Assembly (NCBI GenBank): GCA_964392345.1
Contig: CAYMPQ010000022.1
Span: 1 to 22,167 of the forward strand
Origin: JAUVXY01 sp964392345
GTDB lineage: Bacteria > Actinomycetota > Humimicrobiia > Humimicrobiales > Humimicrobiaceae
DNA: 22,167 nucleotides
Direction of reading: 5' to 3'
Part shown: piece by piece, positions 1 to 7,186 of the stretch
Numbering within the stretch: position 1 is the stretch's first letter
Layout: every line of letters begins with the position of its first letter
Notes under the pieces: model-generated
Told to the model about the DNA's origin: nothing
The model's input: only the letters and a program-made list of their open reading frames with translations
Databases searched by the model: none
Translations under genes and position numbers: made by a program

Positions 1-164
1 TTCTTCTTTACATCCTCAAACAATATTATTTCATCTTTATGTATATACCAGCTTTTGCCTCTTTTTCTTGCTCTTACCTTACCTGATTTACACCATCTTC
101 TGACAGTTACAGGATTTACTTTAAATATTTTTGAAACCTCACCAACCTTATAATAGTTACACAT
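1..164 (-). CDS. Excisionase/MerR-type helix-turn-helix protein, C-terminus cut by window start
   Basis: Reading the minus strand from ATG at 164-162 gives an open frame that runs off the window at position 1 (54 codons visible). The start of the protein, with YKVGEVSKIF followed by NPVTVRRWCKSGKV and then SWYIHKDEI, has the pattern of HTH_17/excisionase-type winged-helix DNA-binding domains. It lacks the RTPGGHRR-like stretch usual in IS607 resolvases, so an excisionase-like or small regulatory protein is more likely. An in-frame TAG lies upstream, and a purine-rich AGAGGAAAGG sits somewhat far (13 nt) from the ATG. A promoter and a perfect palindrome lie just upstream, which suggests autoregulation. 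The candidate c-di-GMP-II riboswitch at 387-483 points at this gene. The domain call is fairly safe; the function is open because most of the protein may be missing. Confidence 0.65.
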   Translation of the reverse strand, partial: MCNYYKVGEVSKIFKVNPVTVRRWCKSGKVRARKRGKSWYIHKDEIILFEDVKK

Positions 165-211
165 ATTACAAATGATACCTTTCCTCTTATTTTCCAGTAG
201 TAAAAAATACT

Positions 212-235
212 ACATAGTATTATATAATACTATGT
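212..235. promoter_or_regulatory. Perfect 24-bp palindrome, probable operator
   Basis: Each 12-bp arm reads ACATAGTATTAT, and the second arm is its exact reverse complement with no spacer. It lies 48 bp upstream of the HTH gene start and just downstream of the predicted -10 box at 242-237. The half-site ATACTAT recurs inside the promoter spacer at 250-256. This arrangement fits binding by a dimeric repressor, most simply the HTH protein itself. A cruciform or a recombination site is the alternative. Confidence 0.6.
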
Positions 236-236
236 T

Positions 237-265
237 AGTCTATATTGTATAGTATCATTTGTCAA
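237..265 (-). promoter_or_regulatory. Predicted sigma-A promoter of the HTH gene
   Basis: On the minus strand TTGACA (265-260) is followed after 17 bp by TAGACT (242-237), a 4/6 match to TATAAT. The palindrome at 212-235 would cover the start of transcription. The -35 box is perfect and the -10 box is weak, so the exact -10 position is uncertain. Confidence 0.4.
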
Positions 266-386
266 TAGAAATATATATTTTTTTATCAATAAATCTAAAA
301 ATATTTAATTCAGCAATATATTAAACATTTAATAATAAAATTATCAATACCTTCTACCTCATCCCTGACTAAAACACCAATATAAA

Positions 387-415
387 AACAAAAAAACCGA
401 CCACAATAGTCGGTT
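387..415 (-). terminator. Rho-independent terminator on the minus strand
   Basis: A perfect 7-bp stem (AACCGAC with GTCGGTT, positions 415-409 and 401-395, loop of 7 nt) is followed on the minus strand by a run of U with a single interruption. The 5' arm of the stem (AACCGAC) is also the conserved 3' part of the riboswitch candidate. Terminator and aptamer would therefore compete for the same bases. Confidence 0.8.
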
Positions 416-483
416 ACGCTACTTGCTAAACTTCCCCTAAGCGTCTATATTTTGGGAAAGCCTCAAAGCACCTACTTTTTTAT
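395..483 (-). ncRNA. Candidate class II cyclic-di-GMP riboswitch
   Basis: The minus-strand RNA contains AGUAGCGUAACCGAC, very close to the AGUAGUGCAACCGAC ligand-binding segment I recall from the Clostridium acetobutylicum class II c-di-GMP aptamer. Two helices interleave as an H-type pseudoknot, as in that class. ACGCU/AGCGU pairs 444-440 with 420-416; GGCUUUCCC (462-454) pairs with GGGGAAGUU (437-429) using G-U wobbles that work only on the minus strand. A short outer helix AGUAG/CUAUU is possible. The 5' region (GUGCUUUGAGG) fits the usual consensus less well. A consensus promoter precedes it and an overlapping terminator follows. Ligand binding would sequester ACCGAC and prevent termination, so an ON switch is expected. 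The gene it controls is probably the HTH gene at 1-164. Confidence 0.65.
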
Positions 484-514
484 ATAAATATTATTTTTAT
501 ACTTATGTTAAGAA

Positions 515-544
515 ATTATAGTACTTATATTATGTAAATGTCAA
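515..544 (-). promoter_or_regulatory. Consensus promoter for the riboswitch transcript
   Basis: TTGACA (544-539) and TATAAT (520-515) are both perfect, with an 18-bp spacer, on the minus strand. It starts 36 bp beyond the stop of the solute-binding-protein gene, with transcription expected near 508, about 25 nt before the aptamer. This gives the RNA element its own promoter rather than making it a 3' UTR of the upstream genes. Confidence 0.7.
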
Positions 545-579
545 ATTTATAATTTTTCCATATTTTTTAACTGTGAAAC

Positions 580-1419
580 CTACAGTCCAAACCACTCGTT
601 ATAAATTTCATCATAAGTTCCATCTTCTTTAATTTCCTCTAAAATCTCATCTACTTCTTCCCTTAATATGTTCCCTTTTTTAAATACTATGCCAAATTCT
701 TTATTAGTTTTAATCCTGTTTAGCACAATATATAACTCTTTCTTATCTTTTAATTTGTTAACCCCCTGAGGAATGGAAATCAGCACTCCCTCAATTTTTT
801 TATTTTTAAGATCATCAAACATCTCTATAACACCGCCGTATGTATGTATTTCATAATTAAGCAAGCAGTCATTGTCCAGATTTTCTTTTTCTATTTCTAA
901 AATCCCTATTTCCTTTCCTTCCAGATCTTCTTTTATTTTAACTTCAGCCCCGCTTAAGGAGACCAGCAGGTATTCCAGTAAAAAATAAGGACTGGAGAAG
1001 TCAACAATTTTTTCATACTCTTCTGTTATTGGAATTGCTGAAATTTCCATATCTATTTCATCATTGTTAAGCTCTTTAAAATTACAGTCCCATGGAATAG
1101 GAACTATTTCTATTTCTTTCCCTATTCTTTTGGCTATCTCCCCTGCAAGGTCCACATCAAACCCAACAGTATTTCCGTTTTTAACAAAAACAAANNNNNN
1201 NNNNNNNNNNNNNNNNNNNNNNNNNNNNNNNNNNNNNNNNNNNNNNNNNNNNNNNNNNNNNNNNNNNNNNNNNNNNNNNNNNNNNNNNNNNNNNCTATCA
1301 CTTGTAATATTACAGCTTACGGGTGAAAACATTATAAAGATTATTGCAAAAATTATAGGCAGGCCTACTGCTGCAATAAGCGCAATATTTTTTTTATTTG
1401 TTAAAAAATTTAAAATCAT
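580..1419 (-). CDS. Family 3 extracellular solute-binding protein, interrupted by a scaffold gap
   Basis: Periplasmic-binding-protein type 2 (SBP_bac_3) family, the substrate-capturing part of polar amino-acid ABC importers. The N-terminus has a lysine-containing segment and one strongly hydrophobic stretch (about residues 12-32) ending in SPVSC, a poor lipobox, so the protein is either a lipoprotein or membrane-anchored. After the gap the family pattern is clear: VGFDVDLAGEIAKRIG, then EIDMEISAIPITEEYEKIVDFSSPYF, and a C-terminus with DEILEEIKEDGTYDEIYNEWFG. The 100 N at 1195-1294 remove the first beta strand, and the true missing length is unknown. The gene starts 4 nt after the RACo-like stop without its own clear ribosome site, so coupled translation is likely. 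No permease or ATPase gene follows, so it is an orphan here and its ligand is unknown. Confidence 0.8.
   Translation of the reverse strand: MILNFLTNKKNIALIAAVGLPIIFAIIFIMFSPVSCNITSDXXXXXXXXXXXXXXXXXXXXXXXXXXXXXXXXXXFVFVKNGNTVGFDVDLAGEIAKRIGKEIEIVPIPWDCNFKELNNDEIDMEISAIPITEEYEKIVDFSSPYFLLEYLLVSLSGAEVKIKEDLEGKEIGILEIEKENLDNDCLLNYEIHTYGGVIEMFDDLKNKKIEGVLISIPQGVNKLKDKKELYIVLNRIKTNKEFGIVFKKGNILREEVDEILEEIKEDGTYDEIYNEWFGL
1195..1294. other. Scaffold gap (100 N) inside the solute-binding-protein gene
   Basis: Exactly 100 N, a conventional placeholder length. The two flanks show no sequence shared with each other, unlike the second gap. Both flanks read in the same gene and frame, but that agreement depends on an arbitrary gap length. 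Confidence 0.95.
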
Positions 1420-1423
1420 TTTT

Positions 1424-3352
1424 TTATATTATCTCCGCAGGTTCCGGGAACTGTATATTATCTGCAAAATAGCTGCTGAAGTTCCTGGACACGGTCAACT
1501 CCAGGTATTTTGTTTTATGTGCAATTTTTTCAGCAATTTTTCTTTTCTCTGCAGAAATCAAAACCATTTTTGCCCCCACTCCAGCCGCATTGCCAACCTG
1601 GATTATTTTATTTAAATGAATCTCGGGAAACATCCCAATGTTTATTACATTTTTTGGATCAATATAGGACCCGAAGGCACCTGCTATTACTATCCTGTCT
1701 ATTTCTCTAAATCCTATCCCTGCATTTTCCAGCAGTATGTCAATGCCGGTTTTAATTGCACTTTTTGCCAGCTGTATCTCTACTATATCCTTCTGGTTTA
1801 TGGAAATATCCTTACTGCCGTATTTGGAATGCTTGTTTTCGTCGCATCCACTACTTTTTGAATTAATGCTTGCTTCATTTTTCTTTTCGTTGCCCTTAGT
1901 TTTGTAAAATGACGGGTTTAAAATATACTGGGAAATTCCTGTGCTCCCTTTGTGGACAAAATCATTTTCTAAAATGAATTTACCTCTCCTGTCAATTATT
2001 CCTGCTTTCAGCAATTCTGCAATGGAATCTAAAATACCCGAGCCGCAGATACCGACAGGCTCCCTGTCGCCTATAGTCTGGATAGATGGAATACGCGTTT
2101 TAGGATCAATTGCAACCCTTTCTATAGCGCCAGGTGCAGCTCTCATGCCATGCTCTATGTGAGCGCCTTCAAATGCCGGCCCTGAAGCAGTAGAAACACT
2201 TGCCATGCTGTCACCGCTCTTTAGGGCAATTTCTGTATTTGTTCCAATATCAATTCCTATGCAATTTCCATCCATTTCGTAAAGGTCCGTAGCTAAAATC
2301 ATAGCAACATGGTCCGAGCCAACAAACCCGGCAACTGGCGGAAGCATGTATATGTAAGCACCCGGAGAAATATCGATACCTGCCTCCCTTGCTTTTATAT
2401 CCAGGGCTTCGTCTGTCAGAGGCAAAAACGGAGACAGGCCAAGCTGTCTGACGGGCAGCCCTAAAAATAAATGATGCATAGCTGTATTTCCAACTATGGT
2501 CATCTCGATTATTTCTTCTGTTTTTAAATCATTTCTTCTGCATAACTGTTCAATAGTCTTATTTATTGAATTTTCCACCACTTTTTTGATCTCATCTGTG
2601 TTGTCCTGACTTTGCATGGCAAAGTTTATGCGGCTCATTACATCTTCCCCATAACTTATCTGGGGATTCATTATTCCCTTCATATCAATTGTTTTGCCTG
2701 TAATTAAATCAACAAGCAAGACAGCAATTTTAGTTGTCCCCAGGTCAACAGCAATACCGCAGGCTTTTTCTTTTTTATCTCCGCCTTCAACTAAAATAAT
2801 CTCTTTTGCCCTTACAGTAACAGTTATCTCCCATGAGTTATCTCTTATGACAGAAGGCAGTTTTTTTAATACTTCGTAATCTATAGAATCTACATTTACA
2901 CTATATTCTTCCTTTAGACTTTCCCTTGTTCTGCTGAAATCAGCTTTCATGTCGTCCAATGCAGCTTTTTTTAACTTTAGGTGGTACTTTTTGCAAACCG
3001 GGCACACCCTGATTTTCTTTTCAACACCGCTTACCTGGAGCTTTTGTTCTTCGCTAAGCGAAGAAGCAGGTATATATATGGCCATATCTTTGTCAAAAGT
3101 TTGCTGACAGGCAAGTCTTACACCATGTTTGATCTCGTCCGGACTAAGTGTCTTTTGCTCCTGCTCATTTGGCAGATTGTTTTTTCCATTTGGAATAACT
3201 ATCCTGCACTTTCCGCATGTACCCTTGCCCCCGCATACTGACTTTATGTCTATTCCAGCATCAGCAATAGCTTTTAAGCCGTTTGTGGGTTTGCTCAAAA
3301 GAATTCTTTTTCCAATCGGCTCAATTTCTATCTTAATCTTTTTACTTTTCAT
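1424..3352 (-). CDS. RACo-like protein: 2Fe-2S ferredoxin domain plus ASKHA (DUF4445) ATPase domain
   Basis: Reductive activators of corrinoid proteins use ATP to drive electrons onto inactive Co(II) corrinoids, usually for methyltransferases. The N-terminus is a plant-type ferredoxin with Cys40, Cys46, Cys49 and Cys82 (CGGKGTCGKC motif). A linker with CPVCKKYH follows. The ASKHA domain opens with CGIAVDLGTTKIAVLLVDL and contains GIDIGTNTEIAL, GPAFEGAHIEHGMRAAPGAI and GICGSGILDSIAELLKAGIIDRRG, all typical of the family. A hydrophilic insert (EKKNEASINSKSSGCDENK) breaks the C-terminal half. I prefer ATG at 3352; TTG at 3361 is also open, and the GGAG lies only 3 nt from the ATG. No corrinoid protein or methyltransferase is in the window, so its partner must lie elsewhere. 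Confidence 0.85.
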   Translation of the reverse strand: MKSKKIKIEIEPIGKRILLSKPTNGLKAIADAGIDIKSVCGGKGTCGKCRIVIPNGKNNLPNEQEQKTLSPDEIKHGVRLACQQTFDKDMAIYIPASSLSEEQKLQVSGVEKKIRVCPVCKKYHLKLKKAALDDMKADFSRTRESLKEEYSVNVDSIDYEVLKKLPSVIRDNSWEITVTVRAKEIILVEGGDKKEKACGIAVDLGTTKIAVLLVDLITGKTIDMKGIMNPQISYGEDVMSRINFAMQSQDNTDEIKKVVENSINKTIEQLCRRNDLKTEEIIEMTIVGNTAMHHLFLGLPVRQLGLSPFLPLTDEALDIKAREAGIDISPGAYIYMLPPVAGFVGSDHVAMILATDLYEMDGNCIGIDIGTNTEIALKSGDSMASVSTASGPAFEGAHIEHGMRAAPGAIERVAIDPKTRIPSIQTIGDREPVGICGSGILDSIAELLKAGIIDRRGKFILENDFVHKGSTGISQYILNPSFYKTKGNEKKNEASINSKSSGCDENKHSKYGSKDISINQKDIVEIQLAKSAIKTGIDILLENAGIGFREIDRIVIAGAFGSYIDPKNVINIGMFPEIHLNKIIQVGNAAGVGAKMVLISAEKRKIAEKIAHKTKYLELTVSRNFSSYFADNIQFPEPAEII

Positions 3353-3404
3353 ACACTCCAATCTTTATTTTTAAAAAGTTATCCCTCTTTTGCAGGTATG
3401 GGAT

Positions 3405-3410
3405 ATTATA
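3405..3410 (-). promoter_or_regulatory. Possible -10 box for the RACo-like/SBP genes
   Basis: A perfect TATAAT on the minus strand lies about 50 bp before the RACo-like start. The -35 region 17 bp further upstream is only a T-run, so this is a weak prediction. Confidence 0.3.
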
Positions 3411-3519
3411 TTAGTATTTTCCGATTAAAAAAAGGTATTCATATATATTTTTATATGGAGCAACACATTAGCTTTGTTTAGATTTCCATATGGGCAACAG
3501 GGGTTTTTCAAACCCAAAT

Positions 3520-3582
3520 TTAGTAATCTGGTATAAGAATTACATAAGGGCCTTCCGGAACAATGGTAATTTTTGCATCTTC
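3520..3582 (-). pseudogene. Detached 3'-end fragment of a LarA-family gene
   Basis: The minus strand reads DAKITIVPEGPYVILIPDY and a stop, almost identical to the last 19 residues of the LarA gene at 5561 (DAKITIVPEGPYVILTPAC). At DNA level 3529-3580 matches 5570-5621 at 49 of 52 positions. Upstream of the Asp codon the frame no longer resembles LarA. It is a relic of a second copy or of a rearrangement. The rest of the intergenic stretch 3362-3819 holds a small GGGTTT/AAACCC hairpin (3501-3515) and nothing else I recognise. Confidence 0.7.
3529..3580. repeat. 52-bp direct repeat, copy A (LarA 3' end)
   Basis: Matches 5570-5621 in the same orientation with three mismatches. Together the two copies flank the plus-strand dhaL-dhaK pair, about 2.04 kb apart. 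Confidence 0.9.
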
Positions 3583-3819
3583 AATCACACCCCTGGAGTT
3601 GATTTTACCTATATCCAGAGGGCTTAAAAATATATAGAACAACCCAGATATTAAAAATCCAATAGCAGAGCAAAAATTTAACAAACTATAAATAAGACTG
3701 GCTTTTTGATGGAAAATTATGTAGTGTAGATGTTAAATTATTAGTTATCATGGTAAAGTGAAAAACAGCTACAGAACTTTTTATAGCATTAAAAATTATA
3801 GAATAATATTTACATCTCA

Positions 3820-4461
3820 ATGAGTTCTCAAAAAGAAATATTGATAGGAGTAGTTAAATCAATAAGCAAAAAGCTGATTGACGCTGAAAAGATACTTACA
3901 GAGTTGGACTCACCTATTGGTGATGCAGATTGCGGTACAGGAGTAAAAAGGGGTTTTACTGCAGTACAAAAAGAAATCCCCGGACTATATTCCCTGGATC
4001 CTCCAGATATACTGAAAAAAGTTGGATTCACCTTAGCCTGCACTATCGGAGGTACCTCAGGAGCAATGCTTGGAACAGGCTTTATTGAAACAGGTAAAGC
4101 GTTAGCCGAAAAGCCCGGCCTTTCACTTCACAGTATTGCAGAGGCTTTAGAAAATGCCTTATCGGTTATAAAGAGAAGAGGTGGCAATACTAAAGTTGGA
4201 GATAAAACCCTTGTTGATTCCTTACAACCTGCAGTTGAATCGATCAAGGCATCGATTGGCAGCGGGCAGCAAGATTTAACCCTTATATTGGAAAAAGCAC
4301 TTGTTGCAGCAAAACAAGGCTCAGATAAAACAGTGGATCTTATTGCAAGAAAGGGAAGGGCTTCATATCTGGGTGACAGAAGCAAGGGACACAGGGATCC
4401 AGGTTCGGTGGTGATCTGCCTGATGTTTGAAGCTGTGCTGGATTTTTTAAAATCAGTTTAA
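3820..4461 (+). CDS. dhaL: DhaL-type ADP/ATP-binding subunit of a dihydroxyacetone-type kinase
   Basis: DhaL holds the nucleotide and passes phosphate to the ketose bound on DhaK. At 213 aa it has the family length. Asp30, Asp35 and Asp37 in DSPIGDADCG match the metal-binding aspartates of E. coli DhaL in the same numbering, but the His usually after the last Asp is Cys38 here. Other family blocks are intact: GGTSGAMLGTGFI, GDKTLVDSLQPAVES and RKGRASYLGDRSKGHRDPG. There is no Shine-Dalgarno sequence before the ATG, nor before dhaK, although most BMC genes have one. No DhaM (PTS donor) is nearby, so direct ATP use or a distant DhaM is possible. The substrate could be dihydroxyacetone or another short ketose such as erythrulose. 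Confidence 0.88.
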   Translation: MSSQKEILIGVVKSISKKLIDAEKILTELDSPIGDADCGTGVKRGFTAVQKEIPGLYSLDPPDILKKVGFTLACTIGGTSGAMLGTGFIETGKALAEKPGLSLHSIAEALENALSVIKRRGGNTKVGDKTLVDSLQPAVESIKASIGSGQQDLTLILEKALVAAKQGSDKTVDLIARKGRASYLGDRSKGHRDPGSVVICLMFEAVLDFLKSV

Positions 4462-4485
4462 TAAAACAGACAATTTTTTTAAAAT

Positions 4486-5481
4486 ATGAAGAAGATAATA
4501 AACAAACCAGACGATGTAGTCTTTGAAATGCTTAAGGGGCTTGCGGCACAAAGACCTGACAGCATTGGGCTCATACCCAATAAAAGAATTGTATACAGGA
4601 CCGATCCCTATATAAATAAAGTTGGTATTCTATCCGGTTCAGGAAGCGGTCATGAACCTGACCAGGCATTCTATGTGGGTAAAGGCATGCTTGATGCAGC
4701 ATGTGCAGGACCTGTATTTGCAGCCCCGACTCTGGATGCTATTGCAGAAGCAGTAAAACTCATAGATAAAGGCAGAGGAGTATTATTCCTTGTTAAAAAC
4801 TACACAGGTGACAGGGCAAATTTTGAAATGGCTACCGATATGATCAAGTTTGAAGGAGGTCCTACAGTAGATACTGTTATATTAAATGATGATGTGGCAG
4901 TAAAGGACAGCACTTTTACCGCTGGCAGAAGAGGTGTAGCAGGAGCAATATTTGCTTATAAGATCGTAGGCGCAAAATCAGAAGAAGGAGCAAATCTTGA
5001 TGACTTAAAAAAACTTGCTTTAGATGTAAATAATAATGTAAGAACCATGGGATATGCATTAAAGCCCTGCACGACACCTGACAAGGGGTCACCTACTTTT
5101 GATCTGGGTGAAGACGAGATGGAAATAGGGGTAGGACTCCATGGAGAACCAGGCAGGAAGAGAGAAAAATACAAACGGGCAAATATCATTATAAAAGAAT
5201 TGCTGGATTCTGTGCTTACAGATCTTCCATTTAAACATGGTGATGAAGTAGCGCTTATGATAAATGGATTAGGCGGAACCCCTATAGGAGAACTATATAT
5301 TGCTGCAGGTATCGCTCATGACATTTTGAAGATAAGTAAAATAGATGTATTTAAAACTTATATAAATAATTATTGTACTTCTCTCGATATGGAAGGATGT
5401 TCGGTAACTTTGCTTAAGCTTGATGAAAACTTTAAAAGGCTCCTTCTGGCCCCAGTAGATATCCCTATAAGTTATTTTTAG
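4486..5481 (+). CDS. dhaK: DhaK-type substrate-binding subunit of a dihydroxyacetone-type kinase
   Basis: DhaK binds the ketose covalently through a histidine and orients it for phosphorylation. The 331-residue protein is of standard length. It has SGSGSGHEPDQAF (His56), the KNYTGDRANFEMA block with Asp109, DDVAVKDSTFTAGRRG, and GVGLHGEPG with His219, the position of the hemiaminal-forming His in E. coli DhaK. All expected catalytic residues are therefore present. It starts 24 bp after dhaL and is presumably co-transcribed, on the strand opposite to nearly all other genes of the window. If the class II aldolase releases a ketose phosphate, this kinase is not needed for that product, so it more likely serves an unphosphorylated ketose made elsewhere. 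Confidence 0.9.
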   Translation: MKKIINKPDDVVFEMLKGLAAQRPDSIGLIPNKRIVYRTDPYINKVGILSGSGSGHEPDQAFYVGKGMLDAACAGPVFAAPTLDAIAEAVKLIDKGRGVLFLVKNYTGDRANFEMATDMIKFEGGPTVDTVILNDDVAVKDSTFTAGRRGVAGAIFAYKIVGAKSEEGANLDDLKKLALDVNNNVRTMGYALKPCTTPDKGSPTFDLGEDEMEIGVGLHGEPGRKREKYKRANIIIKELLDSVLTDLPFKHGDEVALMINGLGGTPIGELYIAAGIAHDILKISKIDVFKTYINNYCTSLDMEGCSVTLLKLDENFKRLLLAPVDIPISYF

Positions 5482-5560
5482 CGACATTTTAAATTTTAGA
5501 TGGATTTTAGTCCAAATAAAATAAAGTAGTTTTTTCAGGTAGTTTTAACTAAGAAGACAA

Positions 5561-6841
5561 CTAGCAAGCTGGCGTAAGAATTACATAAGGGCCTTCCGGA
5601 ACAATGGTAATTTTTGCGTCTTGCCCATATTTTTGCAAACCAATATTAACTGCTTCCTGGATAGAACCAACAATTTTCAGGGTACTGGCAGGTATGTCAT
5701 ATTTATTCTTGTCTATACATTCACTATATAAGTAGATCTCAGCTTTTCTCCTGGCTTTATATAGCTCTTCTAATTCCCATTGATCTATTTTAAAATAATT
5801 TTTGCCACATATCTTCTCCATAAACTTATCTGGGTCCCTCTCCTGTGTTATTAGCTCTATAAATTCAGGGCTTCCAACCTCTTCTATGCACTGGGAAGCA
5901 ATAATAATCATTCCGCCCTTTCTTACAGCAGGAATTGCCCCTACCATCCCCTTTACTGCCTGGTACAGTGTAGCATCCAGCGGCAGGCCTCCTCCTGATG
6001 TTATCACTATGTCAGCCTCCCTGTTAACAATATATCTGCTTGAGTTAAGGCAAAATTCAGCTCCACTGCGATGGGCTTCTTCAAGATCTCCGCTGAATAC
6101 GCCTGTTATTTCTTTGTTTTTATTAATAGTTACATTAATTATAAAGTCTACGCCAGCTTTTTTTGCAATCTCAGTAGATTCTTCATGAAAAGGATTTCCT
6201 TTTAGAACTGCATTTGAAGCATTGGGGGATTCTAAAATATCAGGACCATGAAAATGCTTAAACATGTCCATATAACTTATCCCCGGGCATATGGATTTCC
6301 TTCCGCCTGAAAACCCGGCCATAAAGTGCGGCTCAATAAGTCCTGTGAGTATTTTAAAATCTGAATCAAGGTATACGTTATCTAAAATTATTGGAGTTCC
6401 CCTGCCTGTTTTCCCTATTTCCCTGCAGCTATCTCTATCTCTGGCATTATGGTTTACAATTCTATAATTTTTAGCTATCCCATTGCCAACCAATGCTTCA
6501 AGTTCTCTTCCTTCGTTTGGCCTGTGAAGACCAGTAGCAATAAGTATGGTAATAGATTCTTTGCTGATCCCATAACTTGAAAGTTCCTCAAGCAGTACTT
6601 CCAGGATAAGTTTTGTTGGTACTGCTCTGGTAATATCGGATATTACTATACATATTTTATTCTTTCCGCTAATTTTATCCTTAAGCGGTAAGCTCACTAT
6701 GGGCTCTCTTAAACTCCTGCTTAATTCTTGTACGGGGTCTGCTATGGCACTTACCGGCTTGCTGGCTGCTACATCCAGTAAATTTTTCTCATTAACTTCT
6801 ATTTCTAATTCGCCTTTACCGTAATTTAATTTTATTCTCAC
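5561..6841 (-). CDS. larA: LarA-family nickel-pincer racemase/epimerase
   Basis: LarA enzymes use a nickel-pincer nucleotide cofactor to racemise 2-hydroxy acids, with lactate as prototype. All landmark residues are present from the GTG start at 6841: Asp69 and Arg72 (SDITRAVP), His106 (GLHRPN), His172, Lys182 (HFMAGFSGGRKSICPG, the Lys that anchors the cofactor) and His196/198 (KHFHG). These lie two or three positions from the numbering I recall for Lactobacillus LarA. I prefer GTG at 6841 (AGGGG 7 nt upstream) over TTG at 6847. No larB, larC or larE is in the window, so cofactor synthesis must be encoded elsewhere. In a lactaldehyde-processing BMC locus lactate racemisation would make sense, but related family members act on malate or sugar acids, so the substrate is not fixed. 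Confidence 0.85.
   Translation of the reverse strand: MRIKLNYGKGELEIEVNEKNLLDVAASKPVSAIADPVQELSRSLREPIVSLPLKDKISGKNKICIVISDITRAVPTKLILEVLLEELSSYGISKESITILIATGLHRPNEGRELEALVGNGIAKNYRIVNHNARDRDSCREIGKTGRGTPIILDNVYLDSDFKILTGLIEPHFMAGFSGGRKSICPGISYMDMFKHFHGPDILESPNASNAVLKGNPFHEESTEIAKKAGVDFIINVTINKNKEITGVFSGDLEEAHRSGAEFCLNSSRYIVNREADIVITSGGGLPLDATLYQAVKGMVGAIPAVRKGGMIIIASQCIEEVGSPEFIELITQERDPDKFMEKICGKNYFKIDQWELEELYKARRKAEIYLYSECIDKNKYDIPASTLKIVGSIQEAVNIGLQKYGQDAKITIVPEGPYVILTPAC
5570..5621. repeat. 52-bp direct repeat, copy B (within larA 3' end)
   Basis: Partner of 3529-3580, with 49 of 52 positions identical. This copy is part of the intact LarA gene. Confidence 0.9.
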
Positions 6842-7021
6842 TACCAATCCCCTGACCTATATTATAGTTATCTCATAACCCCGTGTAAAAAAAATCTCCT
6901 TTGCCTGCATTTTTACACAGGATAACAGGCCTCTTTAAAATAAGTTTAGGTAATTATCCCTTGGCAACAAGTTAATTTTACTTTACATATATATTATACC
7001 ATTGAAATAACAATAATTAAT

Positions 7022-7186
7022 ATGTCTGCGGCTAAACAAAAATATACAATAAATGGCTTCAGGGAGCAGTTTCCGAATGATGATGCGTGCATAGAGAAGA
7101 TATTTCAAGACAGATATAGTCATAATATAGACTGCCCACAATGTAAAAAAAGTGCTTATTTCTATAAAGTTAAGAATAGGAAATGC
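7022..7186 (+). mobile_element. Truncated IS1595-family transposase (N-terminal zinc-ribbon part)
   Basis: The frame begins with an ATG and reads YTINGFREQFPNDDACIEKIF, then IDCPQCKKSAYFYKVKNRKC, the N-terminal block and zinc-ribbon of ISXO2/IS1595-type transposases. Similarity ends after the Cys at 7184-7186. The next bases belong to the oppositely oriented P63C remnant, so this is the breakpoint. The catalytic domain is missing, and I could not confirm terminal inverted repeats. Region 6842-7021 before it holds only an imperfect inverted repeat (about 6882-6891 with 6910-6919). Confidence 0.7.

Noticed and set aside
1..164. IS607-type serine recombinase
   Set aside because: The HTH part is similar, but the RTPGGHRR-like segment typical of IS607 TnpA is absent, and the resolvase domain would lie outside the window.
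3501..3515. GGGTTT-TTC-AAACCC hairpin as terminator
   Set aside because: No T-run follows on either strand; only a short stem.
6880..6921. Imperfect inverted repeat (GTGTAAAAA with TTTTTACAC) before larA
   Set aside because: AT-rich with an 18-nt loop and no adjoining T-run; could be chance or an IS end, but neither can be supported.
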